Both the position numbers and the translations under genes were made by a program. From NCBI GenBank assembly GCA_002471865.1, contig DKQU01000073.1, positions 1 through 8,990 of the forward strand: a stretch of 8,990 nt of DNA, in the 5' to 3' direction. Numbering within the stretch: the stretch's first letter is position 1; every line of letters begins with the position of its first letter. Below the pieces are notes generated by a model. The model did not search any database and had not been told where the DNA came from. It worked only from the letters and a program-made list of their open reading frames with translations. The DNA is from Fidelibacterota bacterium UBA7300 (GTDB lineage Bacteria > Fidelibacterota > Marinisomatia > Marinisomatales > UBA2128). Positions 5,786-8,990 of the stretch are shown in pieces.

Positions 5786-7707
5786 TTCTTTAATCTCCTT
5801 TTTTTGTTTATTTCATCTTTCATTTCGATAATAATGTCTGTCAGCTTTATACTACCTATATCACCTAAAAATCTTCGACGGAGTGATACAGTCCCGGCTT
5901 CTGCTTCTTTCTCCCCAACTATGAGCATTACATTTGTTTTACTCAATTCAGTTTTTCTGATCTTGGCACCAATTTTATCAGCACGGATATCTACTTCATT
6001 GCGTATGCCTGCATTTTTTAACTCCATACCGACTTTTTCTGCATAATCCGCTGTTTTCTCAGAAACGGAAAGTACGGCTACCTGAACTGGAGCGAGCCAA
6101 AGTGGGAAATCTCCAGCACAATGCTCAAGATAAACTCCAAAAAATCTCTCCAGTGAACCGAGTATGGCCCGATGAATCATGACTGGACGTTTTTCCTTTC
6201 CATCTTCATCCACATACGTTAGATCAAAACGGTCAGGTAGAGTGAAATCAAGCTGAATTGTTGCGAGTTGATGTAATCGTCCCAATGCATCCTTTACGTT
6301 GAAATCAATCTTGGGGCCGTAAAATGCACCCTCACCCTCCTCAATGTTAAAATCAGTTACACTACCTTCAAGTGTGTCCTTAAGAATAGTTTCGGCATGA
6401 TTCCAAAGTGTTTCGTCACCCATTGCTTTCTCAGGTCGAGTGCTAAGTGTAATCTCTTTATCACCAAAATCGAAAACGTCATAAACTTCATCTACCATTT
6501 CAAGAAGATGATTGATTTCAGTGCCAATCTGGTCAGGAGAACAAAAAATATGCGCATCATCCTGGGAAAAGCTTCGTACTCGCGTAAGTCCCGATAGTAC
6601 ACCGGCTTTTTCATAACGATGTAGACGACCAAAATCTGCAATACGAATCGGTAAGTCTCTATACGAACGTAAATCAGACGAATAGATCAGAGTATGTGCA
6701 GGACAGTTCATAGGCTTGAGACCAAAATCTCTTCCTCCCAATTCAAAATTGTACATGTACTCTCTGAAGTGCTCCCAATGTCCTGACTTTCTCCATAGTT
6801 CATTGTCAAAAACTTGAGGAGAGATAACTTCCTCATATCCATATTTAAGATAGAGTTCCTGAATGTAACTAACGAGTTCATTATAAATAATAGTCCCTTT
6901 TGGTAGAAAGAAAGGACTTCCGGCGGATAAGGGGTTGTACATAAATAGTTCAAGTTCCTTTCCAAGCTTTCTGTGATCTCTCTTCTTCGCCTCTTCGAGA
7001 AGATTCAGGTATTGCTTTAACTGTTTCTTTGTTGCAAAAGCAGTTCCATAGATTCTCTGGAGCATTTTATTGTTTTCATCACCTCGCCAATACGCACCTG
7101 CACTGTTAAGTAGTTTAAAATGCTTGATGAAATCAGTCGATGGAACATGAGGTCCTCTGCATAGATCTGTAAAATCTCCTTGTGAGTAAGCTGAAATGGT
7201 GTCGTCATCAGACAAATCTTCTAAAATCTCAACTTTATAGCTTTCACCCACTTTCTTAAAAAGTGCCATCGCATCGTTTCGAGAAAGTTCCTGACGGTGT
7301 ATAGACAACCCTTCAGAAGCAATTTCTTTCATCCGATCTTCTATTTTTACGAGATCTTCATCGGTAAATGGTTCATCTACATCAAAATCGTAGTAGAATC
7401 TGTTTTCTATGGTTGGACCGATAGTCACTTTGACTTTTGGAAATAGCTGCTTACATGCCTGCGCCATCAAGTGAGATGTACTGTGCAGCAACACATCGTG
7501 ACCATCATGAGATGCAGCCGTAACAGCTTCGACCTCAGCATCTTCCATCAAAAGTGTCTCCCTATCCCTCAATTCGCCATTTACTTTAACAGCAACGGCT
7601 TCATTGAAAAGTTGGGGAGCTATGTCTTTGAGGATATCAGATGCGGATGTCGATGTGGGATACGACCGCTTTTCGTGTCCGTGTATGGATACTTTTATCT
7701 TTGTCAT
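5773..7707 (-). CDS. thrS: Threonine--tRNA ligase
   Basis: Class II synthetase charging tRNA-Thr, 644 residues (E. coli 642), with all domains present. These are a TGS domain (1-62), the editing domain (about 70-225) with HSTSH (75-79) and DLCRGPH (181-187, Cys183) that removes Ser-tRNA-Thr, the catalytic core (about 245-535), and the C-terminal anticodon-binding domain (about 538-635). The active-site zinc ligands are Cys335 (MNCPAH), His386 (QDDAHIF) and His512 (IHRAILGSLERF), matching E. coli Cys334, His385 and His511. Motif 2 is FGRLHRYE (359-366). The start ATG at 7707 fits the TGS beginning MTKIKVSIHG, but no good Shine-Dalgarno precedes it. It starts only 28 bases after the tRNA-Val CCA end, and its tail overlaps the infC start. 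No T-box or other leader can fit in that gap. Confidence 0.98.
   Translation of the reverse strand: MTKIKVSIHGHEKRSYPTSTSASDILKDIAPQLFNEAVAVKVNGELRDRETLLMEDAEVEAVTAASHDGHDVLLHSTSHLMAQACKQLFPKVKVTIGPTIENRFYYDFDVDEPFTDEDLVKIEDRMKEIASEGLSIHRQELSRNDAMALFKKVGESYKVEILEDLSDDDTISAYSQGDFTDLCRGPHVPSTDFIKHFKLLNSAGAYWRGDENNKMLQRIYGTAFATKKQLKQYLNLLEEAKKRDHRKLGKELELFMYNPLSAGSPFFLPKGTIIYNELVSYIQELYLKYGYEEVISPQVFDNELWRKSGHWEHFREYMYNFELGGRDFGLKPMNCPAHTLIYSSDLRSYRDLPIRIADFGRLHRYEKAGVLSGLTRVRSFSQDDAHIFCSPDQIGTEINHLLEMVDEVYDVFDFGDKEITLSTRPEKAMGDETLWNHAETILKDTLEGSVTDFNIEEGEGAFYGPKIDFNVKDALGRLHQLATIQLDFTLPDRFDLTYVDEDGKEKRPVMIHRAILGSLERFFGVYLEHCAGDFPLWLAPVQVAVLSVSEKTADYAEKVGMELKNAGIRNEVDIRADKIGAKIRKTELSKTNVMLIVGEKEAEAGTVSLRRRFLGDIGSIKLTDIIIEMKDEINKKRRLKKSQK
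5783..5800 (-). promoter_or_regulatory. infC ribosome-binding site and AUC start codon
   Basis: AAGGAG (5795-5800), preceded by a run of A residues, is spaced nine bases from the ATC proposed as the infC start. Both lie inside the last codons of thrS. The strong site with a deliberately poor start codon is what IF3 autoregulation needs: IF3 rejects AUU, AUC and AUA starts, so excess IF3 lowers its own synthesis. Confidence 0.7.
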
Positions 7708-7735
7708 ATATGTACGATGTAATACTCATTTCGTC

Positions 7736-7812
7736 TGGTGGGCGATAGAGGAGTCGAACCTCTGACCTCATGCACGTCAAGCATGCGCTCTAACCAACTG
7801 AGCTAATCGCCC
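7736..7812 (-). tRNA. tRNA-Val (anticodon GAC), CCA encoded
   Basis: A full cloverleaf on the minus strand: acceptor GGGCGAT/ATCGCCC, D stem GCTC/GAGC, anticodon stem CATGC/GCATG around loop TTGACGT, and T arm AGAGG-TTCGACT-CCTCT. Bases 34-36 are GAC, which reads the valine codons GUC and GUU. The discriminator is A, followed by an encoded CCA, unlike tRNA-Arg in this window. It sits upstream of thrS with a 28-base gap, so tRNA and thrS message probably come from one precursor and are separated by 3'-end processing. Confidence 0.97.
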
Positions 7813-7849
7813 TGATCATAGCTCAAGATTGCTGCAAAAAGCGCGTGAA

Positions 7850-7876
7850 TTTATAGTTTTCCCGTCGGAAAGTCAA
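7850..7876 (-). promoter_or_regulatory. Candidate promoter for the tRNA-Val-thrS-infC-rpmI-rplT unit
   Basis: The minus strand has TTGACT (7871-7876) and TATAAA (7850-7855) with a 15-base spacer, shorter than the usual 17. The bases after the -10 (TTCACGCGC) form a GC-rich discriminator, a feature of stringently controlled stable-RNA promoters. The spacer contains a small inverted repeat, TTTCC/GGAAA around CGTC. It lies about 40 bases before the tRNA and after the membrane-protein gene. It is the best promoter-like match I found in the 104-base gap. Confidence 0.5.
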
Positions 7877-7916
7877 CTTATAGCCATATATCTAATAACA
7901 AAATAAACGGTAGAAA

Positions 7917-8834
7917 CTATTCTTCTTCAGTGTCTTCAGGAGCTAACGATTCCTGCTTTGGTATATTTTCAATAATTAAACCCAGCACTCCTGCAGAAAG
8001 AATAGTTAAGAACCCAAGAAATATCAAAAATAACTTACTCCATAAAATAAGAAATAACATAACTACCCCATCATCTCCAAAACCTCCACCCAATTGTTCT
8101 CCTATTAAAAGTATGTTAAGGGGCATAATAAACGCCAATGAGTAAATAATTATTTTCCCAAATGTGTTACAGCTCTGAACATATTCAGTTATATTTGTTT
8201 TTCTAATAAAAAGTCCTATAGCCATGGCAGCAAATGCAATCGTCATTACATTAAGTAGATTTGTTCCCCATATGATTTTCCATGTTTCCGGTTCAAATAT
8301 TAAAGATAAAGCAGTGGTTCCTTCATTTTGTCCGATTGGTAAAATTAAAAACGCAAGTAGTACCGAACCGCCTATTCCAGCTATCATCTTGCCCTGTTTG
8401 TTATCGATGATTTCTGATAAAATGGCAAGTCCAATATATACAGATATTAATGCTATAAAAAATAGTAAACCTATACCAGTCCCTTGATATAAAATGCTTC
8501 TTGCCTCAACTGGGACAAGATCAAATAACTTGGACCATTTGGCAAACAAATACAGGCAAACAATTCCTGTCATAATTGTTAATGTTAAAGATCTTGATAG
8601 TCTGTTAGAAGAATTACTCATGGCAACTGCAGTAATTCCTATTGCTGTTATGAAGAGAAACATCATTGTTACTGTACCCGGAACATCGCCACCAAGGAAA
8701 TCCCAAAACATTATAACATCATAATCGCTGCCCTCATAGTAAGAATATGTAGGAACAAACAAGGGTAAAAAAAGTCCTATCAGGAGAAAAATACCACCTC
8801 TTTTAGCCCAAACAGAATCGGTTATAAATTTCAT
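7917..8834 (-). CDS. Unrecognised multi-pass membrane protein
   Basis: A 305-residue protein I cannot assign to a family. It is strongly hydrophobic, with about eight membrane segments estimated by eye at 12-30, 52-72, 83-98, 118-140, 149-167, 189-210, 225-245 and 256-288 (the last may be one long or two short helices). A polar loop rich in Tyr, Asp and Gly (30-51) follows the first segment. A Gly-rich stretch, GEQLGGGFGDDG (245-256), precedes the last, and the tail is acidic (PEDTEEE). There is no separate cleavable signal peptide; the first segment looks like a signal anchor. No conserved catalytic motif or charged intramembrane cluster stands out. No good Shine-Dalgarno precedes the ATG. 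No terminator-like hairpin separates it from the tRNA-Val promoter. Its neighbours say nothing clear about its role. Confidence 0.85.
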   Translation of the reverse strand: MKFITDSVWAKRGGIFLLIGLFLPLFVPTYSYYEGSDYDVIMFWDFLGGDVPGTVTMMFLFITAIGITAVAMSNSSNRLSRSLTLTIMTGIVCLYLFAKWSKLFDLVPVEARSILYQGTGIGLLFFIALISVYIGLAILSEIIDNKQGKMIAGIGGSVLLAFLILPIGQNEGTTALSLIFEPETWKIIWGTNLLNVMTIAFAAMAIGLFIRKTNITEYVQSCNTFGKIIIYSLAFIMPLNILLIGEQLGGGFGDDGVVMLFLILWSKLFLIFLGFLTILSAGVLGLIIENIPKQESLAPEDTEEE

Positions 8835-8918
8835 TTATTTCAATTTTCTATTCTTGAGTTCTAACGAAAATCTTGATGAATGGTGAAAAAAATAAGATTT
8901 TCTTTTCACATCCTCCAT
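8835..8918 (-). other. Possible 27-residue ORF directly upstream of the membrane protein gene
   Basis: An open frame from ATG at 8916-8918 ends in TAA immediately before the ATG of the membrane protein (TAAATG). The product would be basic with several Phe and His residues (MEDVKRKSYFFHHSS at the start). It contains a 9-base inverted repeat with arms 8866-8874 and 8894-8902. The only GGAGG nearby lies inside its own first codons, so it has no ribosome-binding site of its own. It may be a coupled leader or simply 5' untranslated sequence. The remaining bases to 8990 show no gene. Confidence 0.2.
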
Positions 8919-8990
8919 ATTAGGATATATCTTTTCAAAAAGTACAATCAAAACTCAGATGGAGCTAATAGATTATCATACGTCACTTTA

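Noticed and set aside
6708..6965. 85-codon minus-strand frame inside thrS, and a similar one at 7017-7208
   Set aside because: Both are out-of-frame shadows of the catalytic and editing domains of thrS, which is intact over the same bases.
7637..7729. 30-codon frame on the minus strand starting before thrS and overlapping it out of frame
   Set aside because: No ribosome-binding site; most of its length lies inside the conserved TGS domain of thrS and its composition follows from that frame.
7930..8724. Three plus-strand open frames opposite the membrane-protein gene
   Set aside because: They are antisense to a continuous hydrophobic coding frame, have no recognisable domain, and no promoter or ribosome-binding site was seen for them.
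8866..8902. Inverted repeat GAAAATCTT/AAGATTTTC as a terminator
   Set aside because: The stem is almost all A-T with a 19-base loop and no proper T tract on the minus strand; no plus-strand gene precedes it. Kept only as a leader structure note.
1..8990. CRISPR arrays, insertion sequences, attachment sites or defence genes
   Set aside because: No regularly spaced repeats, transposase, integrase or nuclease signatures were seen; the coding content is core housekeeping on one strand. Although both tRNAs could be integration targets, no duplicated tRNA 3' end was noticed nearby.

Overview
This window is a stretch of AT-rich bacterial chromosome in which every recognisable gene, including two tRNAs, lies on the minus strand. 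It reads from high to low coordinates. The content is core translation machinery plus a cell-division pair and one folate enzyme. I see no mobile element, CRISPR array, prophage or horizontally acquired cargo. The lineage cannot be fixed from the window alone. The cysteine-cluster form of PheS, the order pheT / small coiled-coil protein / zapA, and the FolD variant would suit a Bacteroidota-like or other FCB-group relative such as Marinimicrobia. That is inference from memory of gene neighbourhoods.

Layout in transcription order: (1) 8990-7813 holds an upstream region with a possible 27-residue ORF, an unrecognised 305-residue polytopic membrane protein, and a promoter candidate. (2) 7812-4714 holds tRNA-Val(GAC), thrS, infC, rpmI and rplT, packed so tightly that one transcription unit is likely; thrS begins 28 bases after the tRNA CCA end. 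(3) 4713-4584 is a control region with a terminator-like hairpin, a promoter-like element that partly shares the hairpin, an 18-base palindrome, and a small open frame ending in an ATGA overlap with pheS. (4) 4583-10 holds pheS, pheT, a small coiled-coil gene, zapA, folD and tRNA-Arg(CCG), with ATGA or near-zero spacing through most junctions.

The genes supply threonyl- and phenylalanyl-tRNA synthetases, initiation factor IF3, ribosomal proteins L35 and L20, two tRNAs, and methylene-THF dehydrogenase/cyclohydrolase, whose pathway feeds formyl-Met-tRNA and purine synthesis. ZapA and its coiled-coil neighbour tie this translation cluster to FtsZ-ring assembly.

Most worth a second look: a PheT that lacks the whole EMAP-like tRNA-binding domain (675 residues, about 118 missing near residue 37); an infC that must start on a non-AUG isoleucine-type codon, best AUC at 5783-5785, overlapping the end of thrS; and the compact nested control region in front of pheS, which has no Shine-Dalgarno of its own.
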